A DNA stretch of 64,000 bases from Isoetes taiwanensis (GCA_021234155.1 JAJEKV010000138.1:248001-312000), one strand, 5' to 3'. Counted from the stretch's first letter, positions 1 through 9,687 are shown. The notes: a model not told the origin generated them from the letters alone. Made by a program: numbers and translations.

Positions 1-828
1 TTAAAGTTCTTCATGGACTGGTGCTGACCAATCTTGGCAGAAGGCCTTCATCTGGAGAAAGGAGGTATTAAATTTGAAAGGGGTATTCTTGCCACTGAAA
101 CCAGATTTCAAATCCCTAGTATCAAGGAAATGTGGCTGATGATTAGAAATGGTATTGGCAATATCTCCAGTCACTATACAATTATTCAGCCAGCTAGCAG
201 AATTATGGATATAAAACCTATCCAGCATACAGAAGGTTCTTTGATCACCTTTTCTCTTCTTGCTCCACGAGAATTTGGTATTCGAAGAGGGAACTTGCAC
301 TAAATTCTGATTAGCCAACCATCCCTTCTAAGAGTACCTCTCATTTTTAAACATATTGATCTTATTGCCTAATTTCATATCACTATGGGGGGTATTGTTA
401 AAGTCTCCAGTGACCATCCAATTATCAATATGATGCTGTAAACTCATCAAGTTATCAATTTCAGTCCACATAGGCTCTCTTTCGTAAGAGTCAGTAGAGG
501 CATAAATGTTTATGAATGCCATCTGGCAGTCCTTAATGAGTAAAATAACACACAACCATCTATTGGAAGGGCTAATATAGGTACTAACCAACTTCTGGTT
601 ATACCAGAAGGTGGCCAGGCCACCCTTAGTACCATCTGCAGGGATATAACAAGCGGCCATACCAGGTCTGATCCATTCACCCAAATTAGCTGAGTCAAGA
701 ATTGGAAGTCTATGTTCTTGTATCATAATAATATCAGCCCTGAAGTCTCTGACTGAGGCAATAAAATGCCTTCTCTTGATGGGCCCATTAACGCCCCTCA
801 AGTTCCAAGTTAGGATCCTCATAGGCAA
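1..828 (-). pseudogene. L1 ORF2, AP-endonuclease domain (partial, in-frame stop)
   Basis: The minus frame starting at 828 opens with ILTWNLRGVNG, then IIMIQEHRLP, GGLATFWYN, INIYAS and VTGDFNNTPHSD. These are the ordered motifs of the exonuclease-endonuclease-phosphatase fold that nicks target DNA for L1 insertion. An in-frame TAG at 328-330 interrupts it, and the same frame continues below 328 with FSWSKKR and MLDRFYI, matching SWTDKR and HDRYYL of LINE A. The domain is thus colinear across the stop, which points to simple decay. The reverse transcriptase would lie beyond the left edge. Confidence 0.85.
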
Positions 829-860
829 AGGAAGAAGAAAAGAGGGGGGAGGGCAGCCAA

Positions 861-1133
861 TTAGTAATTAAGTTTCCTTAACCCATGAGGTGAGGATTTA
901 CTTCTAATATTATATATATGGGAGACACTCTCCTCATTGGCAAGGGACTTAGATGGTGTCCTACCTTTCGTCCTCTTCTTAATAGATCTCAGAGAGATAT
1001 TAGAGATATTATGTAAGGGGCTACAGCTAAGATCTTCCTCTGAATCAGGAACAATTAAGTCCAATTGCACTGAATCAATGGTATTATTTAAAGCATCTAG
1101 GTTCTGCTGCAGGGCGAGTAAACCTCACTCAAT
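861..1133 (-). pseudogene. L1 ORF1 C-terminal remnant
   Basis: An open frame on the minus strand gives an acidic and then basic tail (VPDSEEDLSC, IKKRTKGRTPSKS) and stops at 861, 33 bases before the ORF2 start at 828. In LINE A the ORF1 tail is likewise basic and serine-rich and abuts ORF2. I identify it by position and composition rather than by a conserved domain, because the DUF4283 region is missing from this truncated copy. Confidence 0.55.
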
Positions 1134-1140
1134 ATTACAG

Positions 1141-1197
1141 ACCTCAACGCAATGTTTCAAATAGTCGCAAATTCTCTGATGCCTAGCTTGCTGCTTG
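1141..1197 (-). pseudogene. Kinase-like gene, 3' fragment left of the hAT insertion
   Basis: Read on the minus strand from the hAT boundary, the bases give KQQARHQRICDYLKHCVEV and then a stop. The hAT-borne kinase copy near 6410-6470 reads EQQGKHRRMCDYLKHCVES. Together with 13874-14806 this shows that the hAT landed inside a kinase-family gene. The frame continues exactly from the codons at 13881 once one copy of the 8-bp target duplication is removed. Confidence 0.75.
1190..1197. repeat. Left target-site duplication of the hAT element
   Basis: The eight bases GCTGCTTG lie immediately before CAGGGATAGG and are repeated exactly after the right terminus at 13874-13881. Eight-base duplications are the known signature of hAT transposition. 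Confidence 0.92.
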
Positions 1198-1300
1198 CAG
1201 GGATAGGTTCTATACGTACAAAATTAAAATTTCTGACGTATAAAGTTAAAAAATACGTATTTTTTAATAAAATACGTATTTAACGTATAAATACCTCGCC
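1198..1300 (+). repeat. hAT left terminus (inverted repeat plus AT-rich end)
   Basis: The outer inverted repeat is about 19 bp. It is followed by an AT-rich stretch with repeated ACGTAT motifs and then a CCTCGCCGG box. A diverged second copy of this whole ~100-bp end starts at 1674. Confidence 0.85.
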
Positions 1301-2130
1301 GGCCGGAAAAAAAATCTTCGCCAAGACTGAAAACCTTCGCCGGAAAGCCGTGCGCTGCGAAAATTTTTTGCACGAAATAGAAAGAATCGCTGCGAAAGGA
1401 CAGTTCCCGACATTCACAGACGCCGAAAGCTTCGCGGATAGCCGCGTCGCGAAAATTTTTTCACAGACGCTATCCATTCATTTCGCGACGAAAAGCAGCT
1501 GGTGTTCGAAAAAAAAAAATCGGCAAAAAATACTCAAGAAATAACAATTCGGCGTCGGAAGATTTTCGCGAAAAACAACTAAATCGCGTCTGACGAAAAA
1601 AGTCCGCGTGACTGTGTGGCGTTGTTTTTCGACGTCTGTGAAAAATTTTGGTTTTCAAGGCGACTGTGTTCCGTGGATAGGTTCTATACGCACAAAATTA
1701 AAATTCCCGGACGTATAAAGTCAAAAATAACGTATTTTTAATAAAATACGATTTAACGATAAAACCTCGCCGTGGGAAAAAAAATTTCACAGTCTGAAAG
1801 CTTCGCGAAGCGTCTGTGAAAAAACTTTCGTCTGACGCTCAAACATCTAATTTTGGCGCCGCATAAAAGTCTGGTCGACTTTTCGCGACGCCGGTAAACC
1901 CCACAGCGCTGAAAGTTTTTTTCGCACAGACGCTTTGAACTATTTCAGCGTGCACGCCAAACCGGCGATGTTCGCGTCTGATTTGGTTTTACGCCACAGA
2001 CGCTGAAAAGTTTCAGCGTCGAATCGGGTTTTCAGCGACGTGAAATTTTTATATATTCGGTGGGCGTGGATTGATTTTTGCGCGCCAAACAAGGTATTTC
2101 CTCGCCTAACCTTGCAATTTGCCACCCAAA
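1301..2130. repeat. Left subterminal repeat region of the hAT
   Basis: Short motifs recur in both orientations: CACAGACGC/GCGTCTGTG near 1416, 1462, 1630, 1809, 1924 and 1995, and TTCGCGACG/CGCGAAAATTTT. The right subterminal region (13215-13860) has the same vocabulary. In hAT elements such as Ac, arrays of short subterminal motifs are transposase-binding sites, and I infer the same role here. Short reading frames in this stretch are by-products of the repeats. Confidence 0.7.
1674..1775 (+). repeat. Internal copy of the hAT left end
   Basis: The bases from GGATAGGTTCTATACGC through the ACGTATTTTTAATAAAATACG tract to the CCTCGCCG box repeat the outer terminus with scattered changes, about 475 bp further in. 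A matching internal copy lies at the right end (about 13540-13672). The element therefore has duplicated ends on both sides. Confidence 0.8.
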
Positions 2131-3621
2131 ACCTTTTTTTTTTTTTTTTTTTTTTTTCTTAGTTTTAGGTTTTTTTTGTTGTTTTTGATAGGTAGGCGGG
2201 GTTAGGGTCCTTGATTAGGCCCTCTTTGTTGCCCCCAATGTAAGGGCGTAACGATGGTGAGTGCCTTGTTAATGTGGGCTGAGCTTGGCCTATTTTAGAA
2301 AAAAAAAATAATAATAATAATTTAAGCAAATAAAAAAAATAATAATTTAAGCAAGTAAAAAAAAAAAAAAAAACCAAAAAGAAAAGAAATTGGTTGCCTT
2401 CCTTAAACAACAATTTGAGAGGGCTTTTTAGGGTTGTGTGTTGCCAAAGCATAGGCATGCCCCTTGCCCGGTATTGTCAAGCATTTATTTGCGCCATGCC
2501 GAGGGTGGGTGGCTTCTTTGAAGCTTAAGGCAACTAGGGTCTCCCTTTAGTAAGAGTATAACCCTCACCGACGCCGTTGTTGGCCTTGGTCACGTGATTG
2601 TCGAAAGGTGTGCGTTGTACTTTTATTAAGGGTTAGGAGAATGTTTTATCAATTCACACCCTAGTTCACGATGGTGTTGTTGATGAAAGTCCGACACTAA
2701 TATAGGGCTGGCGTATGTTTTGATAAGCATTGATTGGTCTCGTCTTTTGAAAAAAGCGTGACCTAGGACAAGTGCAATGCATTTAAAACTTGCTAGCCTT
2801 GCATTTTGGAAGTATTTGGGCTATAGATCATAAATCGTGTTTTGGTCCTTTTATTTGTTACCCTATCCTTGGCCTTGCACATACATACTCATGTTAGGGT
2901 CTTAGTGTAGGAAGCATAAAATTAGTGTTTTGTTTTGGTTAAAGTGAGTTGATTTACCCTCATGTGCTAAGCACTAAATTGAAAGTTTTATCTTTGCTTG
3001 ACTTGTAGGTGTTCTTTGTTGTCGATTCGTATTATCAGCGAGTCGCATTTTGCTAGCCCCGCTAGACAATCCCTTAAAACAAGAAGTATGACTTGAAGAG
3101 AGAGCGGAAGTTAACTTGCAACCAAATGTGGCATTAGTGTCTCGGATAGAGCATAAACCGGTAGAGGCATTGGCGTCTCAAACACGTGCTCTGGAGCCGC
3201 AAACCCGGTCATCTTCTGCAAAGACCGCCACAGCGTGAAAAAAGTAGACCACAACAAGCGTGGTCTACTTTGAGACCAGATTTCATGAACCGGTTGTGTA
3301 ATCGTGCAATGCCTCATTTCGAGGATTTGGAATTGATTACTAGCGGTGAGGAAGGATGGCTAGACTACCATGCAGGGCTGGTAAAAGATGCTTAGAGAGA
3401 GGGCTTTTAAGCTTCGAATGATGGAGCTAGACCACTGAAAAGAGTGAGCAAGAGAGGTATACATGGATAGTGGGTAATATTAGCCGCACTACCGCAATAT
3501 GATCACGAAGTTGCAAATTTGAGTAGTCATCGCTGAGGCTAGAGTTGAAAGAAAAAGCCAAAGCACATGGAATGCGGCGTGGACCAACAGAAAGTTGAAG
3601 AAAGAGGCCCATCAACCCCCA
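2131..3621. other. hAT interior without a recognised gene
   Basis: It contains an 18-base T run near 2140, A-rich runs near 2300-2370, and otherwise ordinary mixed sequence. A frame at 3186-3395 (ending GEEGWLDYHAGLVKDA) has protein-like composition but I do not recognise it. It may be further captured host sequence. Confidence 0.5.
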
Positions 3622-3754
3622 TCTATCTTATATTATAAAAAGTTTTAGTATGTCTTCAATCAAACCCTAATTTAGATAGTTGAGATCGTCGATAGCATTG
3701 AAGGCGAGATTTATCGTGACAACTTCTCACCACGTGATTGGCCATGCTCGATCT

Positions 3755-5312
3755 CTTAAGAGGAAAGGGAAAATGGCGAGAAAAGGGCAAAAGTGAGAGG
3801 CAAAAGGCACGGGTAAAAGGGAAAGATTTAGGAGAAGGAAAAAGGAAAGGAAAAAAGAGCACGAAAAAGGAAAGAAAAAGAAAGGGAGAAAATGGAAGGA
3901 AAAAAGGACACTATGAAAAAGGAAAAGGGGAAAGGGTAAGGACAGAATAAAGGGAAAAGAAAAGGGAAGGGAGGAAAAGGAAGAAAAATAGGGCAACGGG
4001 AAAAAGGTGAAGACGGAAAGGGTGACGGAAGGGAAAAAGGGGAAGATAAGAATGATGTAGAGAAGGAAAAAAGGGCATGGAAAAATAGAAAGGGAAGGAA
4101 AAAGGAGGCAAAAAAGGGAAAAGGGCATGAGGAAAAGGGAGAGGGAAATGAGAGAGGAAGGAGAAAGTGGCACGAGAAGAGGAAAAGGGTGAGGAAAGGA
4201 AAAAAAGAAAGGCAAAAAGAGATGGAAAAAGAGAAAAGGGAAAAGCGAAAAGCAAAAAGAGAACAGAAAACATGGAATAGGAAAAGAGGAAAAGGGAAAA
4301 GGGGAAGAGGGTGGGAAAAGGAGGAAAAAGGGCATGTGAAAAAGGTGGAAAAAATGGAATGGAAAAAAGGTGTGGGAAAATGGAAAGGAAAAAGAGAGAA
4401 GGAAAAAAAAAAAGGGTGGAAAGGAAAAAGGAAAAGGGCATGGAAAAAGAGAAAAGGATGAAAAAAAGAAGGAACAGGAAAAAGGAAATGGGAGGCGAAA
4501 GGGGAAAAAAAAAGAACACGAGGAATAAGGAGGGAAAATGGAAAAGAGGAAGGGAAAAAGGGCACAGAAAAAACTGGAAGAGGGAAAGGGTGAGCAAAGG
4601 GTAAAAATAAAGGGAAAAAGAGCATAGGGAAAGGGAAAAGAAAAAGAAAAAAGGGGAAGAGGGTAAGGCGGAAGAAAAGGCAAGTAAAAAGAAGTGGAGA
4701 AAAAGGAATGGAAAAATACATGGGAAAAAGGAAAAAGGAAAAAGGAAAAAGGAAAAAGGAAAGGGAAAGAGAAAAGGAAGGGGGGAAGGAAAGAGGAAAA
4801 GGGCACGGGAAAAAAGGAAAGGGTGGGGAAATGATGAAAAAAGAAGGAAAGGGAAAAAGAAAAAGGGAGGCGGAAAGGGGGGAAGGAAAGGAAAAAAGGC
4901 ATGAGAAAAAAGGAAGAAGAAAATGGGAAAAAAGAGACATGAGATAAAGAAGAAGAGGGTGAGGAGAGGAAGAAAAACATAAAAAAAAGGTGGGGAAAAG
5001 GGAATGCAAAAAGGGCATAAGAAAAGGGAAGGGAAAAGAGAAAAGCAAAAGGAATGGGAAAAGGAAAGGGAAAAAAGAGCATGAGAAAAATGGGAAGGGT
5101 GGAGAAAGGTGAAAAGGGAAGGAAAAAAGCCGTCAAAAAAGGGAAAGGGAAAGGGAAAAATGAGAAGGAGAAAAGGAAGGAAAAGAGGAGGGAGAAGAGG
5201 GTAAAAAAGAAAAGAAAAAAAGAGAGAGAGAAGGAGAAAAGTAAATGTGCAAGAAAAATAAGAAAAGGGAAAAAAGAAAGTGTGTAAGAAAATGAGGAAA
5301 AAAGGATAGGGA
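3755..5312 (+). repeat. 1.55-kb purine-only tract (degenerate GGAAAA-type minisatellite)
   Basis: The plus strand is almost entirely A and G, built from GGAAAAGG/GGGAAAAAGG blocks. They are punctuated by GGGCATG, GGGCACG or GCATGAG boxes roughly every 40-60 bp or multiples (for example near 3807, 3857, 4121, 4170, 4331, 4436, 4800, 4888 and 5078). Long minus-strand frames here (up to 533 codons of F, S, P and L) are products of the CT-rich complement and not genes. Purine-purine-pyrimidine tracts of this kind can form triplexes. Confidence 0.85.
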
Positions 5313-5413
5313 AGGTTATCAAATGCACAAAAACCTCTTATAGCCTAGATATGATGAACTTGGTTAATGAGTCTGAGCTGAATAGGTTTCCATCCACAAA
5401 TGTTCCCAACATT

Positions 5414-5432
5414 TGCCCAGCAACGCTGGGCA
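5414..5432 (+). other. Helitron 3'-terminal hairpin
   Basis: An 8-bp perfect stem (TGCCCAGC/GCTGGGCA) with a 3-base loop lies 6 bases before the terminal CTAG. The identical hairpin occurs at 34252-34270 in the second Helitron, so both belong to one family. Confidence 0.88.
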
Positions 5433-5442
5433 CCATTACTAG

Positions 5443-6643
5443 TCTTGTTAAGAAAGTGTTGGCGCAAACCATAAAAGCCAAACGTCCTGGTGAGACAGAT
5501 AGGGAGTGGGAAGCTCGTAGAAGAGCAGATGCCAAGACTACTTGGTTTGCCATGGTAGATTCATCACAAATAATAAATAGACAACGAATTGGTTCTGGTT
5601 CATATGGTGCAGTGTATAAGTGCAATATTTTAGGGTCTAGTTTTATTAAAGATGAACCTTATTGTGTAAAACTTCAACATAATAATTTTCAGCATAGTAC
5701 AGAACCCAATAAGTTAGTGGAAGCTATCTTTGAAGAACATGAGGGAGTCAGGAATGCAAGTTAGGCGGGTGTATAATCTTTGCATTGGTAGCACACAACC
5801 GCCCTAGAAAGACAAGGCTTAATTTTCCCTTTTTGGAATGGAGGTTCGTTGGCAACCTTCTTTACAAGTCATGGGTCCAATGCCTTTTGCAGAGCTTGCA
5901 TTTAAGAAGTTGGGAGCTGTCCCCGAGTTGAGGCGGACTTGAGGTGCTTGAGGAGCCTTGAGAAAGAAAAGAATTATTTGTTGCCTCTAGGGTTGGGGAC
6001 TTAGCAATGTCATTCTCAGAGCGGGCTCACGAAAAGCTCCATCAAGAAAGATATTTGCATATGGACTTGCATCGGGCAATATATTGCTCCATTTTGATTA
6101 TGGAAAGGAGAAGGGATGTATTAATCCTCGCCGTGTACATTGGCATTTGTGATTGGGGTGAATCGGGTTGATCCACGAGGCGGTGGAGGTAAAGCGATGG
6201 CATTACAAAGGGTATGGATGGCGAAGGTAAGAAAAGAATTGAGATGGAAAGGGCGGGGCATCCATATATGCATGATGATCTTTTTTTTTGGTAGTGGCTC
6301 AAGGCGGTGCACGCAAGGGTTGACTTTGATTTACAGGGGGCAGGCGTACATTGTCTACTACTTAGCGACTTTGCTAGTAAGTACTCCTACATGGAGTCAA
6401 TAGGAAACTTGGAGCAACAAGGCAAGCATCGGAGAATGTGCGACTATTTGAAACATTGCGTTGAGTCGCCAATGAGGGACAAAAACACGAAAATTTGATA
6501 TGGCCCAGCTACTTGACACAATGCGGGCGATTTTCATTGCTCTCAATTCCGTGCACGAGGCCACAATTGGAATCAGATTGGATTCTTCAACTTGGCGTGG
6601 TGGCGACGATGCATTAGACCATTTTGGTCCTAGTCACGCCTAG
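5443..6643 (+). pseudogene. Captured kinase-like gene copy within the hAT
   Basis: Coding similarity to the minus-strand copy at 13874-14806 begins exactly after the Helitron end (TSLVKKVLAQTIKAKRPGE). It contains a glycine-rich loop RIGSGSYGAVYKCN with the ATP-site lysine in CVKLQ, then a broken catalytic loop LHMDLH near 6060, and a magnesium loop CDWGE near 6155 (DWG in place of DFG). It continues through SYMESIGNLEQQ to a tail FDMAQLLDTMRAIF...FGPSHA with a stop at 6641-6643. At least four frameshifts or stops occur. The paralogue lacks the glycine loop, so this copy is nearer the ancestral form at its N-terminus. It is a protein-kinase-like fold of unknown substrate. The frame at 5351-5764 is a chimaera of Helitron end and kinase and should not be read as a gene start. 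Confidence 0.8.
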
Positions 6644-7940
6644 CGTGCATATTCACTTACATTCAAACATCCTTGTATTACATAATATTCCAACTAAATT
6701 CATTAAATGAAACATTATTGTGCGATGCTACATGAAAGATTATTGTCTATGTGTGTTGTGTAGCTTAGTTTTCCTTTTCGTGTTTTTGTGTTATTTATTC
6801 TATGCTTTTTTATATGTCGCGACTAACTTAACATTATAAAGACAAGAAGTCAAAGCACACCTATACAAGTCGATCGATTGCACTGTAGAAGTCAAGAAGT
6901 CCAAATTATGTCCCACGAGCGGGGCGAAGAATTGAATCGACACCACGGAATGTCGGTCGTCCACGGCCGGAGGAGGATCGGCATGGATTTTCGGTTCCCT
7001 CTAATTTGAGGACCCCTCTACTCGGTCTCCTTGGCATCAAGGGTTGGAGAACGAGCTTGAGATGTAAATTTGCTTTCGGCAAATGGAGAGCAAAAAGACA
7101 TGCAAGGGCGAATGAGTTTTCACTGGAGAGAGTTAAGAAAGGTTGCGTCGCGATGGATGAAGTTTCAAAGAGGGATAATTGCACCATCAGAGGTGCATAA
7201 TGTAGCTGGCGGGCAGGGGGCTATTGTCCAAGTGGAGCGGGACTACGACGATGTAATCACAAATTTGGACAAGAATGAGTTTGAAAGTGAGTGGCCTAGT
7301 AGGCGGGGTAAGTATAAGGCTCCGCGAGTGCAAGAATCTTTGTGGTTCGAGCAAAAGCACTTTCGGCGTCATGTCAAGTGAAGGGACATTTACCCCCAGC
7401 GGTGAGTTTAGTAAGAGTTTTTCTTGCGTTACAAGTATACCTCTGAGCTTGTGAAGGAAGTGCCCGTAAATTATGGGAGTAGGGAAATGGAGGCAAGGAA
7501 GCGGTAGTGGCGATTACGAAGAGGGTCAAGCTATCGGAAGATGGCGAGAGTGGGCCACATGGTGAGCCCATCACCATTACATACCTTGTTGCTTTTGGCT
7601 ATCCAACTTTTTGGAGGTGACGGGGGTAATTGTTTGGAGCCGTGAATGACCTTGTGGATATCCGGGCCCAACTAGAGAATGAGAGAAGTCGGAACCGACA
7701 CTTTTACGAGGAGAATATTCGCGAAGGACCGGAGTGCCGATGGGTATGATAAGATGGCCGCTGAATTAGAGGGCTAAGCGGCAACTAGCGGCATTAAAGG
7801 GAGGCAACGGTCCCAGAGAAAAACAACGAGCACTGCGCGAATTTGACCAAATCGTTAGACTCGACCCTTTTAGGGTGACTTCGGGCGGTCGATATCCTAT
7901 CTCCCTCGCGAGTATTTGTATGAGAGTCGATTGGGAAGAG
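6644..7940 (+). other. hAT interior; possible further captured coding sequence
   Basis: From 6660 to 6900 it is AT-rich with no gene. Around 6906-7380 a plus-strand reading (GRMSFHWRELRKVASRWMKF, then VERDYDDVITNLDKNEF and ESLWFEQKHFRRHVK) has protein-like composition, but I cannot name it. CAG and CTG triplets are scarce across this whole stretch, so apparent frameshifts here should be treated with caution. Confidence 0.35.
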
Positions 7941-8267
7941 CTAAAGGTTGTTGATTCTGAGACATTGCCAATTTTGTGGTGACAACGACCGCAGTGAGCT
8001 GGTACACTCTAGGGTGTGGGCATCGTATGCACATGCGATGTGTTCTTGATTGGATGTTGCAAAGCCGCTTCGTCCAACCTTGCAAGGCCGGATGGATTTT
8101 TCACGAGTTACAATATGCCATATTTAATATGCAAGGTCGCATGCCCGGCGTTGCCACATTTGACCTTTCGCGGGAGGGATGGGCGGATGCACACTTTTCA
8201 AACCTTTCGCGAGATGGAATTGTGGAGGGGGTGGAGGAGCAGCGTGAAGGAGAGCAGTGCGGACATT
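7941..8267 (+). pseudogene. RING-H2-like zinc-finger fragment (captured)
   Basis: One frame reads CQFCGDNDRSELVHS (C-x2-C), and the adjacent frame reads CGHRMHMRCVLDWM, which has the C-x-H-x2-H-x2-C core of RING-H2 fingers with the hydrophobic/tryptophan pattern typical after it. The last pair is degenerate (QPCKAG in place of CP-x-C). A frameshift between the two halves breaks it. RING-H2 proteins are usually E3 ubiquitin ligases. Here it is a fragment inside a transposon and is unlikely to work. The tail to 8267 is unassigned. Confidence 0.5.
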
Positions 8268-8558
8268 AACCAGTTCTTACCACCACCTCCGGGGCGCGGG
8301 GTGATTATATTGATCCAAATGACCAATGAAAATGAGATATTACTGTTTAGACATGCCAAATTTTGACTGTATCATTTTGTGAATGGCGGGTATAATGACG
8401 TTATTTCAAACAAGGTGTAATGATGTTATCAAAGGATCGAGTAGTGCTCATAGTAAAAGCATCGAGACTTCCAAATCGCTCTTTCGTTTTCTGTTTGACG
8501 AGTAAAGGCATTGAGACTTCCCAATCTCTTTTATCCTGGCTTAGTCTCTTTTGTTTGT

Positions 8559-8816
8559 CACCAGGCCTTATATTCTCAGTGGCAAACAATATAGACTTCT
8601 CGAAATTCTTGTTACCTCCTTTAGAAGGAGCGAGCTTTGCTCTCACTCTCTTTTGCGTGTCTCTGTGTCAATGTATCTTAGATACTTTGCTAGGTTATAT
8701 TACACAAAGACGCGCAAAATGGGGGTCGGAGCAGAAATCGTTCGTTCTAGAGGAGGTTACAAGGCTTTTGAGTACTCTATTTTTATTGTGGCCACGGAGG
8801 ATATAAGGCCTAGTGG
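8559..8816. repeat. Foldback 1 of 7 (arms about 120 bp)
   Basis: The left arm starts CCAGGCCTTATATTCTC and the right arm ends GAGGATATAAGGCCTAGTGG. Reading the right arm in reverse complement matches the left arm with mismatches and small gaps over roughly 120 bp, including TTGTTACCTCCTTTAGAA against TTGTAACCTCCTCTAGAA. The loop is near ATCTTAGATACTTTGC. Confidence 0.8.
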
Positions 8817-8877
8817 TTGCTTGCGCATTACGTGTGTTCATTAGATGTTAGTGATTGAAGCAAGCTTTGACTCTGAA

Positions 8878-9003
8878 TTCAAGCATCGAGACTTCCCGTT
8901 TTTCTTTCCCAGGCTCTTTGGGCAATGTAGCTTAGTTTACATGCTAAGTTCCATTGTCCAAAGACCCGGGAAGCTAAAGATTGGGGCGTCTCGATGCCTG
9001 AAC
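8878..9003. repeat. Foldback 2 of 7 (type A, first copy)
   Basis: The arms are about 50 bp: TTCAAGCATCGAGACTTCCC ... CTCTTTGGGCAATG pairs with CATTGTCCAAAGACC ... GTCTCGATGCCTGAAC around the loop TAGCTTAGTTTACATGCTAAG. A second copy of this foldback lies at 9562-9687, and the upstream sequence GATGTTAGTGATTGA is shared too. Confidence 0.85.
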
Positions 9004-9182
9004 CAGTCGAGGCGTCGGAGGTGAGCGCACTCTAATTTCAAGCCAAAGTGGTGCACAGGCGTTGTCCATCTATCACGATTGGTACATTGGGCACCAAATC
9101 ATGGAACATCCTAACTCCTTCTATTGATGGAGAACCTTGAGCATCACTATGACTTGAAATTGGAGGACGCGTCACGTTAACT

Positions 9183-9356
9183 TTGGTACGCCAAATCGCC
9201 ATTTGGATGCCATCTGGACCTATAATTTGTACCTCCATTCCTTTGGGTGGCACATGCCATGCAAACCCATTTGGGTATTCAGCGCATGTGCCACCCAGAG
9301 GAATAGAGTACAGATTATAGGTCTGGATAGCATTCAAAGCCCAATTTGGTGTACGA
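9183..9356. repeat. Foldback 3 of 7 (type B, first copy)
   Basis: The left arm (GCCAAATCGCCATTTGGATG ... GGGTGGCACATGC) pairs with the right arm (GCATGTGCCACCCAGAGG ... CAAAGCCCAATTTGG) over about 67 bp with scattered mismatches. The loop is near CATGCAAACCCATTTGGG. It is repeated at 9735-9896. Confidence 0.85.
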
Positions 9357-9366
9357 AGTGTCTTCA

Positions 9367-9506
9367 ACTTCGCTCACCCGGCTTAGTCTCTTTTCGTTTT
9401 CTGTTTTGTGTATCTAATTTGCCCCCTAGGATGACATCGCTCACTCAGGTGGCGAATTAGATACGCCAAGCAGGAAACTCGAAAAGGGAGTAAGCCAAGA
9501 GCGCAA
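9367..9506. repeat. Foldback 4 of 7
   Basis: The left arm GGCTTAGTCTCTTTTCGTTT ... GTATCTAATTTGCC pairs with GGCGAATTAGATACGCC ... AAAAGGGAGTAAGCC, about 50 bp per arm. It shares the CTTAGTCTCTTTT motif with the stretch just before foldback 1. Confidence 0.8.
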
Positions 9507-9561
9507 CCCTCTTGAATGGAGCGTGATCCTTCGGGATAATTGGATGTTAGTGATTGATGAG

Positions 9562-9687
9562 TTCAAGCATCGAGACTTCCCAATCTTTCTTTCCCCTCCT
9601 CTTTGGGTAATGTAGCTTAGTTTACATGCTAAGTTCCATTGTTCAAAGAGGGGTGAAAGCAAGGGTTGGGAAGTCTCGATGCTTGTA
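9562..9687. repeat. Foldback 5 of 7 (type A, second copy)
   Basis: This is the best-paired type A copy. AAGCATCGAGACTTCCCAA at the left arm is matched exactly by TTGGGAAGTCTCGATGCTT at the right arm, the stem continues for about 50 bp, and the loop is the same as in foldback 2. Compensating differences between the two type A copies should be examined. Confidence 0.87.

Larger units (their letters stand above)
1..1140 (-). mobile_element. 5'-truncated L1-type LINE fragment
   Basis: Read on the minus strand, this stretch runs from the tail of an L1 ORF1 (about 1133-861) into the start of ORF2 (828 downwards) and leaves the window inside the endonuclease domain, so the 3' part is not visible. 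The order, spacing and endonuclease sequence match LINE A at 14890-25271. The 5' boundary lies near 1110-1150, where the reading abuts the 3' part of the kinase-like gene. The element therefore appears to be 5'-truncated and inserted into that gene. No target duplication can be tested because the other end is missing. Confidence 0.8.
3622..5442 (+). mobile_element. Nonautonomous Helitron inside the hAT
   Basis: The 5' end reads A|TCTATCTTATATTATAAAAAG, the usual AT-rich TC start of plant Helitrons. The 3' end has the perfect hairpin TGCCCAGCAACGCTGGGCA at 5414-5432, then six bases, then CTAG|T. Insertion between A and T without duplication is expected. The 3' junction is supported independently: directly after CTAG the hAT copy reads TCTTGTTAAGAAAGTG, and the kinase paralogue (minus strand, near 14806) has the same bases preceded by A. 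No Rep/helicase is encoded. Most of its 1.8 kb is a purine tract. Confidence 0.88.

Noticed and set aside
3727-5328. A 533-codon minus-strand frame and a 406-codon frame of F, S, P and L
   Set aside because: They are translations of a CT-only strand, which lacks stop codons by composition. There is no domain, and the tract is a degenerate minisatellite inside a Helitron.
5351-5764. A 137-codon frame as an intact kinase N-terminus
   Set aside because: Its first 31 codons are Helitron 3' end, as the hairpin and CTAG terminus at 5442 show. Only the part from 5443 is kinase-derived.
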